DNA from: Candidatus Hydrogenedentota bacterium | GTDB taxonomy: Bacteria; Hydrogenedentota; Hydrogenedentia; Hydrogenedentiales; CAITNO01 | Length of the DNA stretch: 8,403 nucleotides | Assembly: GCA_903922535.1 (NCBI GenBank) | Contig: CAIXUF010000470.1 | Coordinates: 1-8,403, forward strand | Direction: 5' to 3' | Shown: positions 1 through 6,847 of the stretch, one piece after another | Numbering within the stretch: the first letter of the stretch is position 1 | How the letters are laid out: every line of letters starts with the position of its first letter | Notes under the pieces: generated by a model | Database searches by the model: none | The model's input: only the letters and a program-made list of their open reading frames with translations | Told to the model about the DNA's origin: nothing | Position numbers and translations under genes: made by a program

Positions 1-138
1 ATCCTCACCCTGGATGTGTGGGAGCATGCCTACTACATTGACTACCGCAATCTTCGGCCCAAGTTCATTGAGGGATTCTGGGATGTGGTGAACTGGGACT
101 TCGTGAACAAGAGCCTGAAAGCACCTTTCCAGGAGTAG
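1..138 (+). CDS. Fe/Mn superoxide dismutase, C-terminal fragment (5' end outside window)
   Basis: The frame is open from the first base and ends at TAG 136-138, giving the last 45 residues of a superoxide dismutase, the enzyme converting superoxide to peroxide and oxygen. Visible is the family signature DVWEHAYY (fragment residues 5-12), in which the Asp and His are metal ligands, followed by IDYRN and the C-terminal helix with [11 protein letters not shown]. The IDYRN wording resembles the iron or cambialistic type more than typical Mn enzymes, but metal preference cannot be settled from this fragment. It ends 26 bases before a strong terminator and converges on the next gene, so it appears unrelated to the glycan-degradation genes that follow. 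Confidence 0.93.
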   Translation: MLTLDVWEHAYYIDYRNLRPKFIEGFWDVVNWDFVNKSLKAPFQE

Positions 139-163
139 CCGGTTAACCCGCAGCCAAGAAATG

Positions 164-195
164 AACACCCTCCGCGCCTTGGCGCGGAGGGTGTT
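164..195 (+). terminator. Intrinsic terminator after the superoxide dismutase
   Basis: A perfect 15-bp inverted repeat, with arms AACACCCTCCGCGCC (164-178) and GGCGCGGAGGGTGTT (181-195), is separated by only TT; in RNA the innermost pairs would open to form a loop. The + strand continues with a short T run (TGTTTTCG), the usual form of a Rho-independent terminator. Read from the other strand, the hairpin is followed by the moderately T-rich CATTTCTT. It may therefore also stop transcripts of the convergent beta-helix gene. Confidence 0.85.
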
Positions 196-250
196 TTCGT
201 CTGAAATCGCCGAAGAATTGCCCATGCGCGGGCGGTGGCTTCGTTCTGCG

Positions 251-269
251 ACAGGCCTGAAAGGCCTGT
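251..269. repeat. Short perfect inverted repeat between convergent genes
   Basis: ACAGGCCT, GAA, AGGCCTGT is an 8-bp perfect stem with a 3-nt loop, 40 bases beyond the stop codon of the beta-helix gene. No T run follows on either strand. It could be a 3'-end stabilising hairpin for the minus-strand transcript or chance; its role is not known. Confidence 0.5.
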
Positions 270-283
270 AACGCGGCAGCCCG

Positions 284-304
284 CGGCAAAACGCCGGCAA
301 AACG
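284..304. repeat. Two-copy 10-bp direct repeat CGGCAAAACG
   Basis: CGGCAAAACG occurs at 284-293 and 295-304, just beyond the stop of the minus-strand beta-helix gene. Read on the minus strand, each copy contains a TTTT run next to GCCG/CGGC segments, so the pair might act as a weak terminator. It is otherwise unexplained. Confidence 0.4.
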
Positions 305-308
305 GCCG

Positions 309-1625
309 CTACTGCGCCGAAACCAGCTTCAGGTCGGGAAATGCCATGTTGTCCGGTGTTTCCAGCATGGCACCATGGACGTTGTGCACGTAGAGCGTTC
401 CCCGGATGCCGGTGATGGACTGGCCCTCCTGGCGGCGTATGACGCGCACGGCAGGACGGTCGGTGGACGTGTACACGTGGCACGCTTCAAATTCCACGCC
501 GCCAAAGGAGAAAGGATCTTTTGTCCGCCGAACACCGAAAATGATTGGCGCCGCCTCGCGGCCCGTGTCGTCGGCGCCGGCCTTGAGGGAACAGTGCGTG
601 AACTTTACCGAAGCGCCCTCCGCGGCCTTGTCGAAAACCTGCGCTGCCGGACGGCGCACCGCCTCGGCGGTGCAGTTCTTGAATTCTATGGTGCCCTTTG
701 GGCCGTCCGGCGGGAGCGCGCCGACCACCATGCCCTCCTCGCCGTTGCCGCGCGCCACGCAGTCCTCGAACAGAACGGAGATGGGTTCGGGAGTGCCGCC
801 CTTCATCGCATTGAGATAGACGTCCATCCCGGCACCGGCGTTGTTGTCGAATTGGCAGCGCCGAATGACACAGTTTGACAGGCGTTCCTTTGCGTCGTTG
901 GGTTCAAGGTCGATGCCCGCCTGCGGCGCGGTGCCCTTGGTGCCGCTAAACACACAGTTCTCTATAAGCAGATTGACCGCGCTGATGACACTGATGCCCT
1001 GGCGGTGATGATCCATGCAGACCACGTCCCGAATGGTGATGTTCTCGCAATAGGGATGCTCGCCGCCCTTCGCGCCCACATAAATGCCGTCACCGCCGCT
1101 GCTTTCCATGCGCAGTCCGGCCACGGTCACATTCGTGCAGGCGCCCAGGTCCAGCGTCATCCGCCATTCAGCCCTCTTGTACGGCTTGCTTTGATAATCG
1201 GGCTTGTTCATCTTGAACGTCGCGCCGTAGCCGAGCAGGGAGAGGTTCTTGACGCCCGTGGCGGTGAACAGCGAATCGCCGCCGCCTTTGAATTCGCCTT
1301 TCTTCGCGCGAATCACCACGCCCGGTTCGAAGACGATCTCCTGGTTGCCGGCCAGTGTGATCGGCCGCACAATCCACTCCTGCCCGGTGTAGGGCACCAC
1401 CAGGCGCTTTGCGCCCGAGTTGATTGCCGCCTGGAGGCTGTCAGTCACGTCCTCACCGTTGAAGCCCCACCAAGCCGCGTTGGCCTCGGTCCGTGTGCCT
1501 GAGGCCACCTCCTGCACTGCGGCGGGATTGACCCAGGTGAAGGCCGTTCCTTCTGCGCCCGCCATCGCGGCGGACAACACAACGCAGCAAATCCAAACGA
1601 ATCCTTTGCGCAACATCCTGTTCAT
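309..1625 (-). CDS. Secreted right-handed parallel beta-helix protein (possible polysaccharide lyase or hydrolase)
   Basis: The product has 438 residues. The ATG at 1625 is chosen because AGGAAG lies a few bases upstream on the minus strand and the frame then opens with a Sec-type signal peptide: basic residues in MNRMLRKG, a hydrophobic stretch at 9-22, and likely cleavage near AGA|E at 22-25. The open frame runs far upstream of this ATG, but only as antisense to the sulfatase. Residues 86-345 repeat short strand-turn units typical of pectate-lyase-like beta-helices, for example GDGIYVG (178-184), HHRQGISV (206-213), LLIENCVFSG (219-228) and QAGIDLEPN (235-243). This fold is shared by polysaccharide lyases, GH28-like hydrolases and epimerases. 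I see no motif fixing a family, so activity and substrate are open. It diverges from the sulfatase across a 120-bp spacer. Confidence 0.88.
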   Translation of the reverse strand: MNRMLRKGFVWICCVVLSAAMAGAEGTAFTWVNPAAVQEVASGTRTEANAAWWGFNGEDVTDSLQAAINSGAKRLVVPYTGQEWIVRPITLAGNQEIVFEPGVVIRAKKGEFKGGGDSLFTATGVKNLSLLGYGATFKMNKPDYQSKPYKRAEWRMTLDLGACTNVTVAGLRMESSGGDGIYVGAKGGEHPYCENITIRDVVCMDHHRQGISVISAVNLLIENCVFSGTKGTAPQAGIDLEPNDAKERLSNCVIRRCQFDNNAGAGMDVYLNAMKGGTPEPISVLFEDCVARGNGEEGMVVGALPPDGPKGTIEFKNCTAEAVRRPAAQVFDKAAEGASVKFTHCSLKAGADDTGREAAPIIFGVRRTKDPFSFGGVEFEACHVYTSTDRPAVRVIRRQEGQSITGIRGTLYVHNVHGAMLETPDNMAFPDLKLVSAQ

Positions 1626-1686
1626 GAACACTTCCTCTTGTTTTGCGGCCGTCGCCGGTGGGGTCTCTGCTTTCTTCCGTCCACAC

Positions 1687-1701
1687 CAGTATAGGATACT
1701 G
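1687..1701. promoter_or_regulatory. Candidate operator: 15-bp palindrome in the divergent intergenic region
   Basis: CAGTAT-AGG-ATACTG is a perfect inverted repeat (6-bp arms, 3-bp spacer) roughly midway between the two divergent starts at 1625 and 1746. On the minus strand it contains TATACT, five of six matches to a -10 box. On the + strand it contains TATAGG or TAGGAT, a weaker match. No good -35 box sits at the normal distance on either strand. The position suits a regulator binding site covering both promoters, but no regulator gene is present to pair with it. Confidence 0.4.
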
Positions 1702-1745
1702 TGGCGGTCAATAGGCAGACCCTTCACGCTTTGGAAAGGTTTCAG

Positions 1746-3284
1746 ATGGCGAAAAACGTTTCCATGAGCCGCCGCCGTTTTCTGGCTGCTGCGGGCGGCG
1801 TTGCCGCCGCCTCCTGTTTCAACATCAGCCTGGCTCGTGCGGCAAATGGGGGAAACCGTCCCCATATCCTGCTCCTGATGGCGGATCAGTTCCGCGGTGA
1901 CTGTCTGGGTGCCGACGGGCACCCCATGGTCAAGACGCCGAACCTGGACGCCATCGCGGGCGATAGCGTGCGTTTCTCCCATGCCTATTCCTGCACACCC
2001 ACCTGCACGCCCGCGCGCGCGGCGCTGCTGACGGGGCTGGGACCCTGGCGCAACGGCATGCTCGGCTACGGCAAAGTGGCGGAGAAATATCCGGTTGAAA
2101 TGCCGCGCGTCCTGGCGGAGTCGGGGTATTACACGATGGGCATCGGCAAGATGCATTTCCACCCGCAGCGCGGCGGCCACGGTTTTCACGACATGATTCT
2201 GGACGAGTCGAGCCGGGTGGAGACAATCGATTTCCGCAGCGACTATCTGTCCTGGTTCATGTCCGAGGCGCCCACGCTGAACTATCGGGCCACCGGCATC
2301 GGCTGGAACGACTATACCGCCAAGCCTTATGCCCTGCCGGAACGGCTTCACCCGACGGCATGGATGGGCAACACGGCCGTGAAATTCCTGGAAGGATACG
2401 ACAAGGCCGACCCGTTCTTCCTGAAGGTGTCCTTTGCCCGTCCGCACAGCCCCTACGACCCGCCCGAGCGCTTCTGGCGGATGTACGAGGATGCGCCGAT
2501 CCCGGCGGCGGTGCATGCCGACTGGTCGCAAAAGTACGCCCCGCGCAGCGACAAAACCGACGCCGTCTGGCACGGGGACATGGGGGAGAAGGCCGTGCGC
2601 ATCGCGCGGCAGGGCTATTACGGGTCCGTGTCGTTCGTCGACGAGCAGATTGGCCGCATCATGGACACGCTCGACAAGCGCGGCTGGCTGGACAACACGC
2701 TTGTCGTGTTCACCGCCGATCACGGCGACATGACCGGGGACCATAACCTGTGGCGCAAGTCCTATGCCTACGAGCCCTCGGCGCGCATTCCCATGCTGCT
2801 GCGCTGCCCGAAAGGCATGGGCGGCGCGGCGGGCCAAGTGTGTGCCAAGCCGACCGAACTGCGGGATGTGCTGCCCACCTTCATGGAGGCGGCGGGCGCA
2901 CCAGGCGCGGAGAAACTGGACGGGTGCAGCCTGCTGGCGCTGGCCCGCGACAACGCCGCGCCTTGGCGCGAATTCATCGACCTGGAGCACGACATCTGTT
3001 ACGACAAGATTAACCATTGGAACGCGCTCACCGACGGCAAACGCAAGTATATCTTCCATGCTTGTGACGGTTCAGAGCAGTTCTTCGACCTCGAAGCCGA
3101 CCCCATGGAAACCCGCGATCTGGCGTCACTTACGGAGCGCGCCGGAGAGGTGAAGCAGTGGCGTGACCGGCTTGTCGGGCACCTTGCCGAGCGGGGCGAG
3201 CCCTTCGTCAAGGACGGCCAACTGGCCAAGCGTCCAGGACCCTTTCTCTATTCGCCCAACTACCCAGGTGAAAAAGTGACATGA
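1746..3284 (+). CDS. Tat-exported S1-family sulfatase (formylglycine, Cys type)
   Basis: The product has 512 residues and should hydrolyse sulfate esters, probably on a glycan. The ATG at 1746 is preferred over the upstream in-frame GTG at 1701 because GGAAAGG (1733-1739) sits 6 bases before it. It places a Tat motif, SRRRFL, at residues 8-13, with likely cleavage after ARA (30-32). The sulfatase signature C-T-P-A-R...T-G spans 87-97; C87 would become formylglycine. Other active-site candidates are D47 and Q48 (ADQFRGD), K135 and H137 (GKMHFH), H234 (RPHSPYDPP), D325 and H326 (TADHGD), and K338 (LWRK). All expected parts are present and the length is normal. Tat export implies folding and Cys maturation in the cytoplasm; no maturating enzyme is encoded here. 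The stop overlaps the next start by ATGA. The exact S1 subfamily and sulfated sugar cannot be told from motifs alone. Confidence 0.93.
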   Translation: MAKNVSMSRRRFLAAAGGVAAASCFNISLARAANGGNRPHILLLMADQFRGDCLGADGHPMVKTPNLDAIAGDSVRFSHAYSCTPTCTPARAALLTGLGPWRNGMLGYGKVAEKYPVEMPRVLAESGYYTMGIGKMHFHPQRGGHGFHDMILDESSRVETIDFRSDYLSWFMSEAPTLNYRATGIGWNDYTAKPYALPERLHPTAWMGNTAVKFLEGYDKADPFFLKVSFARPHSPYDPPERFWRMYEDAPIPAAVHADWSQKYAPRSDKTDAVWHGDMGEKAVRIARQGYYGSVSFVDEQIGRIMDTLDKRGWLDNTLVVFTADHGDMTGDHNLWRKSYAYEPSARIPMLLRCPKGMGGAAGQVCAKPTELRDVLPTFMEAAGAPGAEKLDGCSLLALARDNAAPWREFIDLEHDICYDKINHWNALTDGKRKYIFHACDGSEQFFDLEADPMETRDLASLTERAGEVKQWRDRLVGHLAERGEPFVKDGQLAKRPGPFLYSPNYPGEKVT

Positions 3285-4585
3285 AAACACACGGACGAGC
3301 CGTCATGAGAACAGGCGTTGTCGGCGCCATAACTGTGGTCATTGCCGTCTGCACCCTGAGCGGCTGCCCGAAAGCACTGCCTGTGCAGCCCCACGCAACC
3401 GGCTTTGGCGGCGGCTTGTATTTGTGCCGGACGCTCCACGATTTTGACCGCATGGATGCCATTGTGGCGTCGGCCGCCGACGCGGGTATTCAATGGACGC
3501 GGGAAGAGTTCCACTGGGAGTGGATTGAACCGGAACGGGGCGCACAGGACGCGGACACCCTGGCCGCGTATGACCATGCGGTGCAGTCTCTACGGAACAA
3601 GAACATCTCGATTCTGGGCCTGCTTGCCTATGACACGCCCTGGTCTGCCGGGACCAACGCCCCGGCAACGGACACCGAACGCGAAGACTATGCGCGCTTT
3701 GCCGCGTCCATGGTGAACCGCTACCACGACTCGGTCCACTATTGGGAAGTGTGGAACGAACCCAACGGGAGCCTCTTCTGGCCGCCGGAATGCAATCCCC
3801 AGGCCTACGCCGCACTGCTGCGCACGGCCCACACCGCCATCAAGCAGGCCGACCCCACCGCAAAGGTGGTCGGCTGCGCCACATCAGGGGTGGATCTCGA
3901 TTTCATCCGCGCCGTGTTGGATGCCGGTGGCGGCGCATGGATGGACGTGCTTTCCATCCATCCCTATTCGGGCCATGAATCCACCGACGCCACCAACGAG
4001 CGGCAGGACATCCGCAAACTGCGCGTGATGATGGCGGAATACGGCCTGAACGTGCCCGTCTGGGTGTCTGAAGTCGGGTTCCAGACCTCCACCAACAACA
4101 ATGGCGTTTCCGAGGCCGCACAAGGCGGCATGCTTGCGCGCAGCTACCTGACGCTCTTCGCTGAAGGGATTGACGTGGTCATCAACTATGACTTCGTGGA
4201 TGACGGCACGGACCCCGCCGATGGAGAGCAGAATTTCGGCGTGTTGCACCACGACCTGAGTACGAAACCCGCTTACAGCGCGCTCGCAGCAACCGCCTCG
4301 CTGCTGGCCGGGGCGCACTTCCAACGGTCTTCCAATCTGGGAGCCTTCGTGGAGGCGTTTGAGTTTTCCCTGCCCGACGGCAAGCAGGTGTGGGCGTTGT
4401 GGACCCGCAAGCCCAACGGACCACTGGGGCTGGGGCTGCTCGATGTGCCGGAAGTCGAACTCCCCGTTTCAGGCACGATGGAACGGGTCACCGATTTGTA
4501 CGGCCATGTTCTTCCGTCACCCCCGCCAGGTTCCACGCGCATCACCCCGGGACAAGACCCCATCTTCATCACCGTCATGCCCTGA
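3281..4585 (+). CDS. Clan GH-A glycoside hydrolase lipoprotein (GH39/GH5-like TIM barrel)
   Basis: The product has 434 residues. The start ATG overlaps the sulfatase stop (ATGA 3281-3284), and AGGTGA about 9 bases upstream can serve as its ribosome binding site, so the two are probably translated in a coupled way. The N-terminus is a lipoprotein signal: hydrophobic residues 12-25, then lipobox LSGC with lipidated C29. The following Pro gives no inner-membrane retention signal. Residues about 40-345 form a TIM-barrel glycosidase of the retaining clan: WEVWNEPN (155-162) carries acid/base E160, and WVSEVGF (261-267) carries nucleophile E264. SIHPYSG (225-231) matches the usual barrel strand between them. 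Residues about 350-434 look like the C-terminal beta-sandwich of these enzymes. The wording is nearest GH39-like or related clan A families in my judgement, but family and substrate remain unassigned. It likely acts at the membrane surface on the same glycan as the sulfatase. Confidence 0.87.
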   Translation: MKTHGRAVMRTGVVGAITVVIAVCTLSGCPKALPVQPHATGFGGGLYLCRTLHDFDRMDAIVASAADAGIQWTREEFHWEWIEPERGAQDADTLAAYDHAVQSLRNKNISILGLLAYDTPWSAGTNAPATDTEREDYARFAASMVNRYHDSVHYWEVWNEPNGSLFWPPECNPQAYAALLRTAHTAIKQADPTAKVVGCATSGVDLDFIRAVLDAGGGAWMDVLSIHPYSGHESTDATNERQDIRKLRVMMAEYGLNVPVWVSEVGFQTSTNNNGVSEAAQGGMLARSYLTLFAEGIDVVINYDFVDDGTDPADGEQNFGVLHHDLSTKPAYSALAATASLLAGAHFQRSSNLGAFVEAFEFSLPDGKQVWALWTRKPNGPLGLGLLDVPEVELPVSGTMERVTDLYGHVLPSPPPGSTRITPGQDPIFITVMP

Positions 4586-4588
4586 CTG

Positions 4589-4606
4589 CATGGGCCTTCT
4601 CCCATG
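4589..4606. terminator. Small hairpin between convergent genes, possible terminator
   Basis: CATGGG, CCTTCT, CCCATG is a 6-bp perfect stem with a 6-nt loop, beginning 4 bases after the stop of the GH-A lipoprotein gene. The minus-strand alpha-galactosidase also ends into it. There is no clear T run on either side, so a terminator role rests mainly on its position between convergent genes. Confidence 0.35.
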
Positions 4607-4639
4607 ACTCCCATTCCATCCCATTCCCATTTCTCCCAT
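4601..4639. repeat. CCCAT-rich simple repeat in convergent spacer
   Basis: CCCAT occurs at 4601-4605, 4610-4614, 4620-4624, 4626-4630 and 4635-4639, with a CCAT at 4616-4619. The last copy runs into the stop codon of the minus-strand alpha-galactosidase. On the minus strand this reads as ATGGG units. It looks like a degenerate short tandem repeat filling most of the 53-base gap; no function is apparent. Confidence 0.55.
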
Positions 4640-6615
4640 CACGCCTTCGCCTGTCCCACCTTCACCATCACCGCGCCGTGGCGCGGCACTTCCACGCTGT
4701 AGCCGCCCGCAGACATGCCCAAGTCTTTGTGTTGCCAAAGGTCGCGTACGGGCTGCGCGCCGGTCAGGCCAAGGTCACTCCATTTGGCCGTAACCGTCGC
4801 GTTTTTGCGGCTACGGTTAAACAGGCCCACCGCCAGCGTGCCGTCGGAAAGCGTCCGCGCCCAGACCTCCAATTGGCCCTCCTTGGAACAGCTATGTCCC
4901 GCCTGGCCAAGCCGGTCCTGATCCACTTCCAGCACCTCGTCGTTCATGAGGAGATCGCGGGTGAACTGGTCCGACTGGGTCAAATCGCAACTGAGCATGA
5001 GCGGCGCGGCGAGGAGGCTCCACAGCGTCATCTGCGTGATTTGCTCGTTCGGCGTCAGGTTCGAGGGACGCGGTTTGGACGACATGCCCAACAGCCCCGC
5101 CTGAATCATGTCCGCGTCGTTCCAGTGGCCCGGCCCGGCATACTGCGCCAGCCCGTCCTGGCCGAAGCCGATCTGGGTCATCACGCCCCACACATCGCCG
5201 CCATCGCCCGTGGTGCGCCACATATTGCCGCCCACTTCGGCACCCCATTTCCACACCTCGCCCATACCGTACTGGCACAGGCTGTAAACCACGTCGCGGC
5301 CGGTCTTGTCCATCGCCGCCTTGAACAGGTTAAAGGGTTTCTGCATCGCCTCCAGGCTTTTGTCGCCCTTGACGATGTAGCCGTAGGAGCACCAGTCGCT
5401 CTTGACGAAATCGACACCCCACTGCGCGTAGGTCTTCGCGTCCTGTTCCTCATGCTGCCAACTTCCGGGATAGCCGGCGCAGGTGCCGGGACCGGGGGAG
5501 GTGTAGATGCCGAATTTCAGCCCCCGACTGTGAACATAATCGCCCAGGGCTTTTATGTCGGGAAAGCGCTCGTTGCCCGTGATTTCGCCGTCTTCTTTGC
5601 GTGGACCCTGCCAAGTGTCGTCAATCACAACATACTGATAGCCGTGCGAGACTAGTCCGGTACTTGCCATGGCATCCGCCGCCGCGCGCACCTTCGCATC
5701 GTCCACGTGCCCCGCCCAGACAAACCATGAATTCCAACCCATCGGCGGGGTCAAGGCCAGTTTGTCCTTGCCGCCGACGATGGTAAGCCCGCGTTGTGTC
5801 CCGCCCTTCGGTCCCTTGACGTGCAGCATCACCTTTGTCGTGCCTTCCGCCGCCATCGCGCCGGAAATCACGCCGGTCTTCGCGTCTATGGACAACCCCT
5901 CTGGCAGGTGCTCCGCCGCATATTCCAGTGGGCCTTCGCCTGTGGCGGGCACTTGAAACAGAAACGGCCGCCCCGGCGTCGCGCCAGTGATATGCGGCGC
6001 GTGAATCTGCGGTTCCAGCGCGGGGATGCTCGACGCGATGGGCATGGCCGGGTCTGGAAAACCCACCACCGCCTGCGGCTTTTCCGTCGCGCCCGGCACA
6101 AAGAAGAACATCGCCCCGGCCCAGTCGGCCATGTCGGAGTCAATGCCGTCATCTGCGTCCGAAACCAGCACGTCCATCCGCTTGGCGCCGGTGGTGTCAA
6201 TATCCACCAGTTTTGGATCGTCATTGCCCCGCAGCACGCCCGAATCGAACGCGTCCCGGTCGTCCACCCAAATCTGAAAGCGCATCGAGCCCTTGCCCAG
6301 CGTCTCGTCGTCCACACCGACCATCGCCACAAAGCGCGTGGCCACACCCTTGAGGTCAATGCCGATCTCGCTCACTGCATGCGTTCCCAGCCCGTGCGGA
6401 TAGACGACACCTTTCAGCGTGATGGGCCTGCCCGAGAGATTGCGGTCCGGCTGCGGCGCGCCCAGGCCGATGGTCATCTTGGTCGGGTCCAGTTTGTGCA
6501 ACCAGAAGCTGTTTTCAGGCGCGTCCCTGCTTTGCAGGAGCTTCACATCGAAATCCGCCGCCATGGCAAATCCCGTGAGCAGAAGCGTTGTCATGCCCAA
6601 TCCCATCAGCCGCAT
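4639..6615 (-). CDS. Secreted alpha-galactosidase-like GH27 with NPCBM and Ig-like domains
   Basis: The product has 658 residues and should release terminal alpha-galactose (or a related sugar) from glycans outside the cytoplasm. A Sec signal peptide covers residues 1-20 (hydrophobic core, then AMA|AD). Residues about 35-175 form an NPCBM carbohydrate-binding domain (SFWLHKLDPTKM; GVVYPHGLGTHA; FQIWVDDRDAFDSGVL). Residues about 200-282 are a putative Ig domain with the LPEGLSIDAKTGVISG signature (237-252). The GH27 barrel starts at TPPMGWNSW (289-297). Nucleophile D407 lies in FVKSDWC, acid/base D471 in WRTTGD (466-471), and GHWNDADM (496-503) is intact. A C-terminal beta-sandwich fills about 575-655. 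Two in-frame ATGs (6621 and 6615) follow AGGAG; the second, at 8-base spacing, is chosen. It lies 232 bases downstream of the RpiB-like gene on the same strand, so it may be in that operon or have its own promoter. Specificity (galactose versus N-acetylgalactosamine or arabinopyranose) is not resolved. Confidence 0.92.
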   Translation of the reverse strand: MRLMGLGMTTLLLTGFAMAADFDVKLLQSRDAPENSFWLHKLDPTKMTIGLGAPQPDRNLSGRPITLKGVVYPHGLGTHAVSEIGIDLKGVATRFVAMVGVDDETLGKGSMRFQIWVDDRDAFDSGVLRGNDDPKLVDIDTTGAKRMDVLVSDADDGIDSDMADWAGAMFFFVPGATEKPQAVVGFPDPAMPIASSIPALEPQIHAPHITGATPGRPFLFQVPATGEGPLEYAAEHLPEGLSIDAKTGVISGAMAAEGTTKVMLHVKGPKGGTQRGLTIVGGKDKLALTPPMGWNSWFVWAGHVDDAKVRAAADAMASTGLVSHGYQYVVIDDTWQGPRKEDGEITGNERFPDIKALGDYVHSRGLKFGIYTSPGPGTCAGYPGSWQHEEQDAKTYAQWGVDFVKSDWCSYGYIVKGDKSLEAMQKPFNLFKAAMDKTGRDVVYSLCQYGMGEVWKWGAEVGGNMWRTTGDGGDVWGVMTQIGFGQDGLAQYAGPGHWNDADMIQAGLLGMSSKPRPSNLTPNEQITQMTLWSLLAAPLMLSCDLTQSDQFTRDLLMNDEVLEVDQDRLGQAGHSCSKEGQLEVWARTLSDGTLAVGLFNRSRKNATVTAKWSDLGLTGAQPVRDLWQHKDLGMSAGGYSVEVPRHGAVMVKVGQAKA

Positions 6616-6623
6616 GTGCATGT

Positions 6624-6628
6624 CTCCT
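6624..6628 (-). promoter_or_regulatory. Ribosome binding site deciding the GH27 start
   Basis: AGGAG on the minus strand lies 2 bases before the ATG at 6621 and 8 bases before the ATG at 6615. Only the second spacing is normal, so MRLMGLGM is taken as the N-terminus rather than MHMRLMG. Confidence 0.7.
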
Positions 6629-6654
6629 GGTTCCTTCACAGTGCGCAACGGCGC

Positions 6655-6678
6655 CACCAGAACACACCAGAGCACCAG
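6655..6678. repeat. Three CACCAG (CTGGTG) copies in the GH27 leader
   Basis: CACCAG occurs at 6655-6660, 6665-6670 and 6673-6678, read as CTGGTG on the transcribed minus strand, 40-60 bases upstream of the alpha-galactosidase start. Spacing is 10 and then 8 bases. It could be a chance low-complexity patch or part of a control site. Confidence 0.35.
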
Positions 6679-6686
6679 CCCGCCCG

Positions 6687-6692
6687 ATTAAA
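6687..6692 (-). promoter_or_regulatory. Weak candidate -10 box for the GH27 gene
   Basis: TTTAAT on the minus strand matches five of six bases of TATAAT and lies about 70 bases upstream of the chosen start, one of the few AT-rich spots in this leader. No acceptable -35 box is seen at 15-18 bases upstream, so this is only a candidate. Confidence 0.22.
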
Positions 6693-6727
6693 GGTTTGGA
6701 TCCCCTTGTCCCGCCGGAGGCATCGGT

Positions 6728-6766
6728 CCTTTGTTCGGATACCCCAACCGGGTTATGGAGCAAAGG
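6728..6766 (-). other. Two-part stem-loop between the RpiB-like and GH27 genes
   Basis: An outer 6-bp stem (CCTTTG 6728-6733 with CAAAGG 6761-6766) encloses an inner stem, ATACCC (6739-6744) with GGGTTAT (6750-6756, one bulged base), around a 5-base loop. A perfect 8-bp palindrome, GTCCGGAC, adjoins it at 6767-6774. Transcribed on the minus strand, it would sit in the spacer of a GH2-like/RpiB-like/GH27 message. There is no U run, so it is not a typical terminator. It might be a stabiliser, a processing site, or a DNA-level site. Confidence 0.4.
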
Positions 6767-6847
6767 GTCCGGACAACGCTTTCAGCGCAGACATACATAG
6801 GGGTGGATCTGTTCAGAAGAAACCGCGTGCCACCCGATTCCCGCGCG

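Noticed and set aside
1701..1745. GTG start for the sulfatase at 1701
   Set aside because: It lacks a good ribosome binding site, and the 15 extra residues would lie before the Tat motif. The ATG at 1746 has GGAAAGG at 6 bases.
1626..3059. Upstream extension of the minus-strand beta-helix frame, giving a 916-residue open frame
   Set aside because: It lies entirely antisense to the sulfatase and the divergent spacer, shows no recognisable domain, and a signal peptide with a ribosome binding site begins at 1625. Long antisense frames are common in GC-rich genes.
4390..5655. 421-codon + strand open frame
   Set aside because: It overlaps the end of the GH-A gene and runs antisense to the GH27 catalytic domain. 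Its translation is rich in His, Arg and Ala, with no domain, as expected for a shadow of real coding sequence.
6731..6748. TTCGGAT resembling a tRNA T-loop
   Set aside because: The flanking bases do not form a T stem or acceptor stem, and no anticodon or D arm can be drawn around it.
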